From a bacterium (GTDB taxonomy: Bacteria; Patescibacteriota; Minisyncoccia; Phycocordibacterales; Phycocordibacteraceae): a stretch of DNA of 7,083 nucleotides. The translations under genes were made by a program, and so were the position numbers. Below, in pieces: positions 1 through 5,728 of the stretch (its first letter is position 1; each line of letters starts with the position of its first letter). The stretch is from positions 1-7,083 of the forward strand of contig JAKAJJ010000029.1 in assembly GCA_021813835.1 (NCBI GenBank), given 5' to 3'. Under the pieces are notes generated by a model that saw only the letters and a program-made list of their open reading frames with translations, had not been told where the DNA came from and did no database searches.

Positions 1-54
1 AAAAGTCATCGTTTCGGCTATCATACGCTTCGTTCGCCACTCTACAACTCCGTA

Positions 55-75
55 GAACCGCCGCAAGGCGTTTTT
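55..75 (+). terminator. Weak intrinsic-terminator-like hairpin upstream of efp
   Basis: CGCC (59-62) and GGCG (67-70) pair around a GCAA loop. The stem continues past one mismatch with GAA/TTT and is followed at once by TTTTT (71-75). The core stem is only 4 bp, so this is a weak candidate. It could end a plus-strand gene lying to the left of the window. The rest of 1-87 shows no gene. A TATCAT at 19-24 resembles a -10 box, but its -35 would fall outside the window. Confidence 0.3.
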
Positions 76-87
76 AGTTTCATCCCT

Positions 88-663
88 ATGGCCGTGCTGT
101 CTTACAACGATATCCTTCCGAAAACTGTCATCACGTACAACGGCGAGCCCTATGAGGTGCTCTCGTCGCACATCTTCCGCATGCAGATGCGCAAGCCCGT
201 GAACCAGACGAAGCTCCGCGCCCTCGTCTCGGGCAAGGTCATCGAGATCTCATTCCACCAGAACGAGACGGCCGAGGAGGCCGAGGTCGGGGCGCTCGAG
301 GCCCGCTACCTCTATACGAACCGCGGCGAGAGCTGGTTCGCGCAGGTCGACAACCCGAAGAACCGCTTTTCCTTTCCCGAGGAGGCGGTGCATGACCGCG
401 TCCGGTGGCTCGCGCCGAACGCGCTCGCCGACGTTCTGACGTACGAGGAGAAGCCCCTGACCATCGCGATACCGGTGAAGGTGGACCTCGCCGTGACGGA
501 CGCGCCGCCCTCCATCAAAGGCAACACGGCGACCGGCGGCACGAAAGTGGTGACGGTGGCGACCGGCGCGAAAGTGGACGCTCCGCTCTTCATCAGAGCG
601 GGCGACGTCATCAGGATAAATACCGAAACGGGGGAATACGTAGAGCGCGTCGAAAAGGCATAG
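88..663 (+). CDS. efp: Elongation factor P (variant loop, CPR type)
   Basis: EF-P binds ribosomes stalled on polyproline between the P and E sites and promotes peptide-bond formation in the cytoplasm. The 191-aa product has the family length. It aligns without gaps to my memory of E. coli EF-P: a KOW-like N-domain (GEPYEVL, about 19-25), an OB domain (YLYTNRGESWF, 74-84) and a C-terminal OB domain (GNTATGG near 145, PLFIRAGDVI 166-175, TGEYVERV 181-188). The odd point is the loop that normally reads PGKG, with a modified Lys or Arg at position 34. Here residues 31-37 are RMQMRKP and position 34 is Met, flanked by R31, R35 and K36. I recall similar RMQ-type loops in Parcubacteria. The ATG start gives the family N-terminus. 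There is no Shine-Dalgarno sequence before it; a TAGTTT lies 7 nt upstream. The stop is TAG. It is a single-gene unit convergent with rpsR. Confidence 0.96.
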   Translation: MAVLSYNDILPKTVITYNGEPYEVLSSHIFRMQMRKPVNQTKLRALVSGKVIEISFHQNETAEEAEVGALEARYLYTNRGESWFAQVDNPKNRFSFPEEAVHDRVRWLAPNALADVLTYEEKPLTIAIPVKVDLAVTDAPPSIKGNTATGGTKVVTVATGAKVDAPLFIRAGDVIRINTETGEYVERVEKA

Positions 664-731
664 GCGCTGGAGCACGGCCGCGGCGGAGTGGGGGGATTGA
701 GAAGGCATACGGGACGTGCTACGGTATCCCC

Positions 732-839
732 AGGTCTCTCCTCCCTCCCGGTGGCGGAGCGCGTCGAGAACCTCCTCGCTTCGGCCAGTCGAGCCGGGAG
801 GTCCCTTCCCCCTGCCGCAGTTTGGCAGGGGATTTTTTT
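732..839 (+). ncRNA. Possible short structured RNA or efp 3' UTR
   Basis: The stretch after efp (664-808) has no convincing coding content. A possible promoter has TTGAGA (697-702), a 17-base spacer and TACGGT (720-725), with the TG of an extended -10 at 717-718. It would start RNA near 732. CCTCCCGG (744-751) pairs with CCGGGAGG (794-801), and inner bases add partial pairing (TGGC 752-755 with GCCA 784-787). The terminator at 809-839 would give an RNA of about 108 nt. I looked for the SRP RNA core (GGAA and AGCAG elements) and for a tRNA cloverleaf and found neither. It may simply be the 3' UTR of efp. Confidence 0.25.
809..839 (+). terminator. Intrinsic terminator of efp
   Basis: CCCCTGCC (809-816) pairs perfectly with GGCAGGGG (824-831) across a 7-base loop. 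The hairpin is followed by A and seven T (833-839). This is a textbook rho-independent terminator for plus-strand transcription. It sits about 145 bases past the efp stop and would end efp or the possible RNA at 732. Confidence 0.87.
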
Positions 840-861
840 ACCGATCTCCTTCGAGAAACGT

Positions 862-895
862 AAGGCGCCCCGCCGGAATACGGCGGGGCGCCTTT
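862..895 (-). terminator. Strong hairpin ending the rpsF-ssb-rpsR operon
   Basis: A 14-bp perfect inverted repeat (862-875 and 881-894, GC-rich core GGCGCCCCGCCG) has a 5-base loop and begins 13 bases past the rpsR stop. Read on the minus strand it is followed by a poor U-tract (TTACGTTTCT), so it may act partly as a 3' end stabiliser. The symmetrical AA/TT ends could let it work in both directions between the convergent genes. Confidence 0.65.
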
Positions 896-907
896 CGCGC
901 GGGCGCG

Positions 908-1114
908 CTACGCCGCGATGTACGGCAGGAGCGCCATATAGCGCGCGTGCTTGATGGCGCTCGCGATCTCGCGCTGCTTGTTCGCGGGAATGCCGGTGCG
1001 CTTCTTCGACAGGATTTTCGCGTGCGGGCTCGTGAATTGCTTGAGGTACGCGACGTCCTTGTAGTCGATGAATTTCTTGATCTCGATCTCCTCGCGTTCA
1101 GCTTGGTATGCCAT
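908..1114 (-). CDS. rpsR: 30S ribosomal protein bS18
   Basis: bS18 is a small-subunit platform protein that pairs with bS6. The 68-aa product is slightly shorter than the E. coli protein (75 aa). It carries the family signatures IDYKDVAYLKQF (16-27), the KKRTGIPANKQRE segment and the C-terminal AIKHARYMALLPY. No cysteine is present, so it is a non-zinc form. It is the last gene of rpsF-ssb-rpsR, the classic order, and starts 9 bases after the ssb stop. No Shine-Dalgarno sequence is visible in that gap (TTACCGACT), so translation probably depends on coupling. The stop is TAG. Confidence 0.96.
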   Translation of the reverse strand: MAYQAEREEIEIKKFIDYKDVAYLKQFTSPHAKILSKKRTGIPANKQREIASAIKHARYMALLPYIAA

Positions 1115-1123
1115 AGTCGGTAA

Positions 1124-1561
1124 TTAAAACGGAATGTCCTCCGGATTGATATCCTCGTCGGGGTACCGGATGTCCTCTCCTTTCGCGGAAGCCGGCGCGG
1201 GCGCTTCCCCGCCCGGCGCGGCCGCGGCTCCGCCGCGGCCGCCGGCGCCGAACTGGAAATTCTCGACGACGATCTCGGTGCGGTACTTCTTCTGCCCCTC
1301 GCTGTCCCACGAGCGCGTCTGGATGCGCCCCTCGACGAAAAGCGGACGGCCCTTCTTCATATACTGCGCGATGATTTCCGCCGGGCGGCCGAAGGCGACG
1401 ATGTTGTGGAACTCGGTCGCTTCCTGTTTCTGGCCGTTCTTATCCTTATAGGTGCGGTTCGTCGCGAGGCCGAAGGAGACAAGCTGCTGACCCGACGGGA
1501 GCGCGCGGAGCTCGGGGTCGCGCGTGAGGTTGCCGTACAGGAATGCCTTGTTGAGATACAT
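1124..1561 (-). CDS. ssb: Single-stranded DNA-binding protein
   Basis: SSB coats single-stranded DNA in replication, recombination and repair, and recruits partner proteins through its C-terminal tip. The 145-aa product starts MYLNKAFLYGNL, the standard SSB opening. An OB fold covers about residues 1-103 (GNLTRDPELR, FHNIVAFGRPAE, KGRPLFVEGRI, YRTEIVVENFQF). A Gly/Ala/Pro-rich flexible linker follows (about 105-128), then an acidic tail ending DEDINPEDIPF, which matches the canonical tip ending in IPF. An upstream in-frame ATG would add 16 residues, but these overlap the end of rpsF and lack SSB similarity, so I chose the ATG at 1561. It lies 7 bases after the rpsF stop. There is no Shine-Dalgarno sequence, but TATAAT sits 6 nt before the ATG. 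Confidence 0.96.
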   Translation of the reverse strand: MYLNKAFLYGNLTRDPELRALPSGQQLVSFGLATNRTYKDKNGQKQEATEFHNIVAFGRPAEIIAQYMKKGRPLFVEGRIQTRSWDSEGQKKYRTEIVVENFQFGAGGRGGAAAAPGGEAPAPASAKGEDIRYPDEDINPEDIPF

Positions 1562-1567
1562 GGGGAA

Positions 1568-1573
1568 ATTATA
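1568..1573 (-). promoter_or_regulatory. Possible internal leaderless promoter of ssb
   Basis: A perfect TATAAT on the minus strand overlaps the TAA stop of rpsF and lies exactly 6 nt before the ssb ATG. That spacing would put the transcription start on the A of ATG. No -35 match or extended TG is present, so it may be chance. It does fit the spacing seen at rpsF, tatD, the permease and the PaaX/Cas2-like gene. Confidence 0.4.
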
Positions 1574-2045
1574 CCGCGACGTTCTCGAGCGCGGCGTCGA
1601 GCTCCGCATCCGCCCGCTCGGGCGCCTTCTCCTGCGCCTTCAGGGAAAGTTCGCGCAGTTCGGCGGCATGGCGGGCGGCGTCCTTGGTCGTCACGAGGTC
1701 GATGAAACGGATGATGCGCGCATCGCCCTTCGCGGCGGCGAGCACGTCCGCGTGGTTGGCCGCCGAGGTCTCGTAGGCCAGCCACGCGAAGTGCGCCGAG
1801 GTGAAGTCGCGGCGGCCCGACTCCTCCTGGCGCGAGAGAGCGTAGGCGAGCTGGACCGTCACCGGCTCGCCCTCCGCGACGAGCGCGCCTTTCGCGCCGA
1901 CCAGATCGCGCATCGCCGCGTACGCCTTCTTCACTTCCTCGGAGGGAAGCTCCGGGTCGATGTGGAAACCGAGTTCATAGACGCGCGAGCCGCCCCCGCC
2001 GTCCCCGAGTCCGTCCTCGCGCGTCTCGCCGTCCTTCTTCGCCAT
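1569..2045 (-). CDS. rpsF: 30S ribosomal protein bS6
   Basis: bS6 forms a heterodimer with bS18 on the platform of the 30S subunit. The 158-aa product has a core of about 100 residues. It contains YELGFHIDPELP (23-34), where bS6 normally has its first strand, a helix (EEVKKAYAAMRDLV), the paired strands around VTVQLAYALSR (62-72), and ARIIRFIDLVTTKD (109-122). A Gly/Asp-rich N-terminal extension (about 1-20) and a charged Ala/Glu-rich C-terminal extension make it longer than the E. coli protein. The match to bS6 is clear but divergent; gene order (rpsF-ssb-rpsR) strongly supports it. It is the first gene of the operon and has no Shine-Dalgarno sequence. Confidence 0.9.
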   Translation of the reverse strand: MAKKDGETREDGLGDGGGGSRVYELGFHIDPELPSEEVKKAYAAMRDLVGAKGALVAEGEPVTVQLAYALSRQEESGRRDFTSAHFAWLAYETSAANHADVLAAAKGDARIIRFIDLVTTKDAARHAAELRELSLKAQEKAPERADAELDAALENVAV

Positions 2046-2054
2046 AATTGCGGC

Positions 2055-2083
2055 ATACTAGCACGGAGTTCCCCCCGTCGCAA
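2055..2083 (-). promoter_or_regulatory. Promoter of rpsF-ssb-rpsR, near-leaderless
   Basis: On the minus strand TTGCGA (2083-2078) is followed after 17 bases by TAGTAT (2060-2055), with TG one base before it (2063-2062), giving an extended -10. Nine bases separate the hexamer from the rpsF ATG, so transcription should start about 3 nt upstream of the start codon. It lies in the 87-base gap after tatD. Confidence 0.6.
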
Positions 2084-2132
2084 CGTACCGCGCCACGTCC
2101 GCGCTATTCCTTAGAATTCACTATAGGCGCAG

Positions 2133-2942
2133 TTAAGGTAATTCTGGGATGCGGAAGAGGCGCGCGGCGTTGGCGAGGAGCGCGCGGCGGACGGACTCCG
2201 TGTCCGCTCCGCGGATGTCCGCGATGCTCCGGACGACGTCCGCGACGGCGAGCGGGTCGTTGCGCTCCCCGCGGCGGGGGGCGGGGGCGACGTACGGCGC
2301 GTCGGTTTCCGCGAGGAGGGAGCCGAGCGGAACGGCGCGGATGACGTCGTCGTAGTCGCGCGCAAAGGTGATCACGGCGGTATAGGAAATCATGAAGCCG
2401 AGCGCGACGAGCGCCGCGGCCTCCGCGCGCCCGCCGACGAAGAAATGGACGTCGCCGGAAAGGGTCGGGTGCTCCGCTTTCATCTCGGCGAGGAGAGCGA
2501 TGAGGTCCTGGTACGCATCCTGCGTCCCCCTGCTCGGCCGTGCGTGGATGATGAGCGGTTTCGCGGCTTCGGCGGCGAGCGCACCGTGCGCGCGCAGGAT
2601 TTCCTTCTGCGCGTTCTTCACGCTGTCGTCCGGCTGCGCCGGCCGGAAGAAGTCCAGCCCGCACTCCCCGATCGCGACGGCTTTCGGGTGCGCCGCAAGC
2701 GCGCGCAGCGCCGCCGCATCGAACGGCTCCTGCCCGACGCGATTGGGGTGGAGGCCGACCGACGCGAAAAGGTGCTCATACTTTTCCGCGAGCGCGAGCG
2801 CGCGGCGCGATGAATCGAGATCGACGCCGGCGACGATGCCGGCGACGCCCGCGGCGCGCATCCGTTCGATGACCTCCTGCGCGTCTTCCGCATAGGCGTC
2901 GAACTGAAGATGGCAGTGCGCGTCGACGTACTTCCTCTGCAT
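2133..2942 (-). CDS. tatD: TatD-family metal-dependent hydrolase (DNase)
   Basis: TatD proteins are cytoplasmic TIM-barrel metalloenzymes with 3'-5' exonuclease or DNase activity, linked to DNA repair and quality control. The 269-aa product has the usual length. Metal ligands are visible in order: HxH in DAHCHL (H9, H11), E93 in IGECGLDFF, H133 in PLIIHARPSRG, H166 in VHFFVGG and D214 in LLAETDAPYVAP. SVGLHPN (61-67) is another family motif. The frame stays open upstream, but that part is Arg/Ser/Pro-rich shadow sequence over metG, so I start at MQRKYVDAHCHL. It follows metG, as in the metS-tatD neighbourhood of Firmicutes, but a terminator lies between them. No Shine-Dalgarno sequence is seen; a TGnTATCGT element lies 6 nt before the ATG. 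The stop is TAA. Confidence 0.93.
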   Translation of the reverse strand: MQRKYVDAHCHLQFDAYAEDAQEVIERMRAAGVAGIVAGVDLDSSRRALALAEKYEHLFASVGLHPNRVGQEPFDAAALRALAAHPKAVAIGECGLDFFRPAQPDDSVKNAQKEILRAHGALAAEAAKPLIIHARPSRGTQDAYQDLIALLAEMKAEHPTLSGDVHFFVGGRAEAAALVALGFMISYTAVITFARDYDDVIRAVPLGSLLAETDAPYVAPAPRRGERNDPLAVADVVRSIADIRGADTESVRRALLANAARLFRIPELP

Positions 2943-2948
2943 TCGCGC

Positions 2949-2957
2949 ACGATACCA
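2949..2957 (-). promoter_or_regulatory. Extended -10 for leaderless tatD transcript
   Basis: TG-G-TATCGT on the minus strand ends 6 nt before the tatD ATG, which would place the start site on the A of ATG. There is no -35 match; that position lies inside the terminator stem at 2968-2995. If real, tatD is transcribed independently of metG, immediately downstream of the terminator tail. Confidence 0.45.
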
Positions 2958-2959
2958 CG

Positions 2960-2995
2960 AAAGAAAAAGCGGGCGGTCCCGAAGGACCGCCCGCT
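2960..2995 (-). terminator. UUCG-capped intrinsic terminator between metG and tatD
   Basis: A perfect 12-bp stem (2984-2995 with 2968-2979) has the loop TTCG on the minus strand, closed by C-G, which is the very stable cUUCGg tetraloop. It is followed by TTTTCTTTCG. It would end transcripts coming from metG or from the promoter at 3152-3124, just 18-26 bases before tatD. Confidence 0.88.
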
Positions 2996-3117
2996 GAACG
3001 CACTGCGCCCGGCGCCTGGCCGCATTCCCTCTTCCGGACAAGAAGCAGGGCGATGCCGCCGCCGACCTCGGCACGGTCGGCGGCGAGGAAGGCGGCCGCG
3101 AACGCGGCGATGCCGCT
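2963..3117 (-). ncRNA. Candidate structured small RNA of about 155 nt
   Basis: The 206-base gap between metG and tatD has a consensus-like promoter at one end and a strong terminator at the other. The predicted RNA would start near 3117 with A. Its hairpins are GCGGC-ATC-GCCGC (3116-3104), an 11-bp stem (3085-3075 with 3067-3057, 7-base loop) and the terminator stem. An 11-base direct repeat (GGCGATGCCGC on the plus strand, 3049-3059 and 3106-3116) lies within it. I see no SRP, tmRNA or RNase P signature. One minus frame reads as a hydrophobic Ala/Gly-rich peptide but has no start codon. It could instead be a metG 3' UTR or a leader upstream of tatD. Confidence 0.4.
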
Positions 3118-3123
3118 GCCGGA

Positions 3124-3152
3124 AGCATAGTAGACCGCGGCTCCGTTGTCAA
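3124..3152 (-). promoter_or_regulatory. Consensus-like promoter overlapping the metG stop
   Basis: A perfect -35 TTGACA (3152-3147) overlaps the TGA stop of metG. Exactly 17 bases later comes TATGCT (3129-3124), a 4/6 match to TATAAT. The predicted start is about 3117. No start codon sits at the leaderless position, and the transcript would run into the terminator at 2995-2960, so its product is probably a short non-coding RNA. Confidence 0.55.
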
Positions 3153-4585
3153 ATGCGCGGGAAAAGGTTGTCGGGCTTCTTGTTCTTTCGGACGGCCGAG
3201 GCGATGGCGGCCGCGGTGCGCGGCATTGCGGGCACGAGATGCGCCGCGATACGCGCGAGTTCCTGCACGAGGAAAGCGATGTCCGCGCGCGCCGCCTCGC
3301 GTTCGACGGTGTCGCCGCTCTTTATTTTCCTGTACGGCATGCGCGCGGCCATAAACGCGTCGGCATCCGCAACTATCTTGAACACATGCTCCATCGCATC
3401 GTTGAATTTGAATTCGTTCACGAAGCGGACGAATTCCGGCGAAAATGTCCCGTTCCGTTCCGGAACTTCCGCCGGATGCGTCAGGTGTTCTTCCGCGAGC
3501 TTCATCACGCGCGCGACGAGATTGCCGAGGCCGTTGGTCAGGTGGGCGGTGTAGTGCTCGCGGATCGCGTCTTCGGTAAGGTCGGAATCGTCGAACGGAC
3601 TCACGTGCCGCAGGAGCACGTAGCGGACCGCGTCGGTCCCGTACGCCTCCACGAGATCGAAGGGATTGATGACGTTCCCGAGCGATTTGCTCATCTTCTG
3701 CCCGCCCGAGGTGATGAAGCCGTGATAGAAGACCCGGTCGGTCGCTCTCACGTCCGCCGAGGCGAGCATCGCCTGCCACATAAGCGACTGGAAGCGCACC
3801 TGATCTTTCCCCGCGACCTGGAGCGTCTCCCCCTCCTCCCAGAACTTCTTGAAATTCCCCTTCTCGTCGTCCGGCCAGCCGAGCGTCGAGAGGTAATTCG
3901 TGAGCGCGTCGAACCATACGTACATCACCTGGTCGCCGTCGCCGGGCACGGGGATGCCCCACGAGAGCCGCGCCTTCTCGCGCGACACGCTGAAATCCTC
4001 GAGGCCCGCCTCGACGAACGCGACCGCTTCGGCGCGGCGCCATTCCGGAATGACGGCATCCGGACGCGCGAGGTACTCCAGAAGGTAGTCGCGGTATTTC
4101 GAAAATCTGAAAAAATAATTTTCCTCGCGAAGCGTCTGCGGCGCGGTTCCGTGCTCGGGGCACTTGCCGGCGATGAGGTCCTTCTCCCTGATGAAGGCCT
4201 CATGGCCGACGCAGTAGAGCCCTTCGTACTCTTTCTTGTAAATGTCGCCGTTCTCCCGGCAGCGCTTCCACATTTCTTCGGCCGCCTTCCGGTGCGCCGG
4301 GTCGGTCGTCCGGATGAACGCGTCGGTCGAGAGGTCGAGTGCGGTTTTCAGCGCGCGTACTTCTTCCGCGTAGCGGTCGACGTATTTCTGCACATCCTCT
4401 CCCGCCTTCTGCGCGGCTTCGGAGATCTTCTGTCCGTGCTCGTCCGTGCCGGTCGAGAAAAACACTTCCTCGCCCGCCGCCCGCCACATCCGCGCGAGCA
4501 TATCGGCTTGCACGATCTCGAGCGCGAATCCGATGTGCGGAGCCGCGTTGACATACGGGAGAGTGGTCGTGAGGTAGCGGGCCAT
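3149..4585 (-). CDS. metG: Methionyl-tRNA synthetase
   Basis: This class Ia synthetase charges tRNA-Met for initiation and elongation. The 478-aa product shows YVNAAPHIGFALEI (11-24), where HIGH reads HIGF, then FSTGTDEHGQKI (43-54). A zinc knuckle has C125, H128, C142 and H145 (YCVGHEAF and KCPEH), matching the one-knuckle Cys/His type known from Thermus. Further motifs are YVWFDALTNYL (222-232), AGKDQVRF (258-265) and KMSKS (297-301). The anticodon-binding helical domain fills about 345-478. There is no C-terminal Trbp111-like tRNA-binding domain, so this is a compact form. The ATG directly follows the TAA of the permease gene with no gap and no visible Shine-Dalgarno sequence, which suggests translational coupling. 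The stop is TGA, so TGA is not recoded. Confidence 0.96.
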   Translation of the reverse strand: MARYLTTTLPYVNAAPHIGFALEIVQADMLARMWRAAGEEVFFSTGTDEHGQKISEAAQKAGEDVQKYVDRYAEEVRALKTALDLSTDAFIRTTDPAHRKAAEEMWKRCRENGDIYKKEYEGLYCVGHEAFIREKDLIAGKCPEHGTAPQTLREENYFFRFSKYRDYLLEYLARPDAVIPEWRRAEAVAFVEAGLEDFSVSREKARLSWGIPVPGDGDQVMYVWFDALTNYLSTLGWPDDEKGNFKKFWEEGETLQVAGKDQVRFQSLMWQAMLASADVRATDRVFYHGFITSGGQKMSKSLGNVINPFDLVEAYGTDAVRYVLLRHVSPFDDSDLTEDAIREHYTAHLTNGLGNLVARVMKLAEEHLTHPAEVPERNGTFSPEFVRFVNEFKFNDAMEHVFKIVADADAFMAARMPYRKIKSGDTVEREAARADIAFLVQELARIAAHLVPAMPRTAAAIASAVRKNKKPDNLFPRI

Positions 4586-5644
4586 TTACGACGCGCGGGC
4601 GGCGCGGCGCTTGCGCTTGTCGAAATCGTTCAGGAACTCAAGCCCGACGGCCGCGAGCGGCACCGACAAGACGACGCCGAGGAAGCCGGCGAGCGTGTAC
4701 CCCGCGATGAGCGCCACGATGACGAGCAGCGGCGGGATGCCGACGACTTTCCGCACGATGAGCGGATAGATGAGGTTCGATTCGAACTGGTTCACGACGA
4801 CGTAGAGGCCGACGACGATGAGGCCGAGCGCGAAGCCGCCCTGCGAGTAGCCGACGATGACGGCGATGGCGCCCGCCATAAGCGAGCCGAAAATGGGGAT
4901 GATTTCCGCGAGCGCGGTGAAAATGGAGAGCAGGAGCGCGTACGGGATGCCGATGATGAGGAGGCCGAGGTAGATGAGGATTCCGACGATGACGGAGAGG
5001 AGTATCTGCCCCTGCATCCAGAGCCCGATTTTTTTCTGCGAACGCTTCCAGAGATCCACCGCGTAGTCCTCATACGCGGCCGGCATCACGAGCCGGAGGA
5101 AGTCGTCCACGCCCGTCTCCTGGAGCGCGAAATAAAACGAGAGCACGATGACGAGCATAAGCGAGAAGATTCCTCCGAAAAAAGTCGCAAAGAGCTGGAT
5201 GACACCGCCGGAGGTCGCGGTGAAAGCGGTCTGGAGCGAGAGCAGTGTCTTCAGTATCGACTGCGCCTCCTGCTGGCCGCCGAAGAACCCCGTCGCGTTG
5301 GCAAGGCCGGATACCGACGACGGTATGTTCAGGGTATCGAGGTACTGCGGCGCCGCGGAAATGAAGTTCGCGGCATCGGCGATGATCGGCGGGAAGAAGA
5401 AGTAGAGGAGTGCGAAAATGGAGCCGAAGACGAGCACGTAGACGAGGAGCGCGGCGAGGAAGCGCGGCACGCGGCGGCGGATGAAGAACGCGACGCTCGG
5501 CTCGATGGCCGAGGCGATGACGATGGCGGTCAAAACGAGGAGAGCGAGGTCGCGCAGGAGCCAAAAAACATAGACCCCGACGATGACGAGGAGCGCGGCG
5601 AATATGGTGCCTCCCGTGATGGAGACGCGGATGTCCCTATCCAT
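4586..5644 (-). CDS. AI-2E family (YdiK/PerM-like) membrane permease
   Basis: This 352-aa polytopic inner-membrane protein has the AI-2E (PF01594-type) layout. Two N-terminal helices (about 11-30 and 34-52) and a third (64-83) come first. A soluble stretch follows (about 88-148), then helices near 150-173, 212-233, 235-262, 265-284 and 303-333. Family motifs are AEIIPIFGSLMAGAIA (246-261) and the terminal block from NQFESNLIYPLIVRK through GIPPLLVI and AGFLGVVLSVPLAA. The tail is basic (KRKRRAARAS). Family members export small molecules or exchange ions (AI-2 in E. coli TqsA, Na+/H+ in others), so the substrate cannot be read from sequence. It is the first gene of a two-gene unit with metG. 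AGGA lies 7 nt before the ATG and could serve as a weak ribosome site. It also overlaps a TGCTAGGAT -10 element. Confidence 0.9.
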   Translation of the reverse strand: MDRDIRVSITGGTIFAALLVIVGVYVFWLLRDLALLVLTAIVIASAIEPSVAFFIRRRVPRFLAALLVYVLVFGSIFALLYFFFPPIIADAANFISAAPQYLDTLNIPSSVSGLANATGFFGGQQEAQSILKTLLSLQTAFTATSGGVIQLFATFFGGIFSLMLVIVLSFYFALQETGVDDFLRLVMPAAYEDYAVDLWKRSQKKIGLWMQGQILLSVIVGILIYLGLLIIGIPYALLLSIFTALAEIIPIFGSLMAGAIAVIVGYSQGGFALGLIVVGLYVVVNQFESNLIYPLIVRKVVGIPPLLVIVALIAGYTLAGFLGVVLSVPLAAVGLEFLNDFDKRKRRAARAS

Positions 5645-5650
5645 ACGGGC

Positions 5651-5659
5651 ATCCTAGCA
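5651..5659 (-). promoter_or_regulatory. Extended -10 for leaderless permease-metG mRNA
   Basis: TG-C-TAGGAT on the minus strand lies 6 nt before the permease ATG, so the start site would be the A of ATG. The -35 position (5679-5674) reads CTTTTG and is a poor match. The same TAGGAT hexamer with TG at the same distance precedes the gene at 6329. The AGGA within it could alternatively be a ribosome binding site. Confidence 0.5.
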
Positions 5660-5669
5660 TTCCTGGCCC

Positions 5670-5704
5670 AAAACAAAAGCGGCGCGTGCTTGAAGTAACG
5701 CGCC
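5670..5704 (-). terminator. Intrinsic terminator of the unrecognised gene
   Basis: On the minus strand GGCGCGT (5704-5698) pairs with ACGCGCC (5687-5681) across a 10-base loop, followed by GCTTTTGTTTT. It sits about 25 bases past the stop of the gene at 6151-5729 and just before the permease promoter. It insulates the permease-metG unit from that gene. Confidence 0.72.
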
Positions 5705-5728
5705 ACTAGAGGGGGCAAATTCTTCGAA

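Noticed and set aside
732..839. SRP (4.5S) RNA or tRNA downstream of efp
   Set aside because: Size and pairing prompted the check, but the SRP GGAA/AGCAG core, a T-loop GGTTCRA and a cloverleaf are all missing.
688..954. 88-codon plus-strand ORF downstream of efp
   Set aside because: It crosses the efp terminator and the operon-ending hairpin and runs into rpsR antisense. There is no ribosome site and no similarity.
1562..1609. Longer ssb with 16 extra N-terminal residues
   Set aside because: The added residues overlap the rpsF end and are unlike SSB, whereas MYLNKAFLYGNL is the standard start.
2113..2145. AGAATT/AATTCT inverted repeat at the tatD stop as a terminator
   Set aside because: Arms of 6 bp, AT-rich and 21 bases apart without a U-tract, are not convincing.
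2776..3165. Hydrophobic Ala/Gly-rich frame (minus) in the metG-tatD gap
   Set aside because: It lacks a start codon near the promoter and runs through the terminator into tatD; long open frames are expected by chance at this GC content.
2943..4163. Upstream extension of tatD to a 676-aa protein
   Set aside because: The extra part is Arg/Ser/Pro-rich, overlaps metG in another frame and crosses a strong terminator. TatD homology begins at the ATG at 2942.
3146..5698. An 850-codon open frame on the plus strand, rich in Arg, Glu, Asp and His
   Set aside because: It lies antisense to two clearly recognisable genes, metG and the AI-2E permease. Strong GC bias at third positions removes stop codons from the opposite strand, and the translation is compositionally skewed with no domain.
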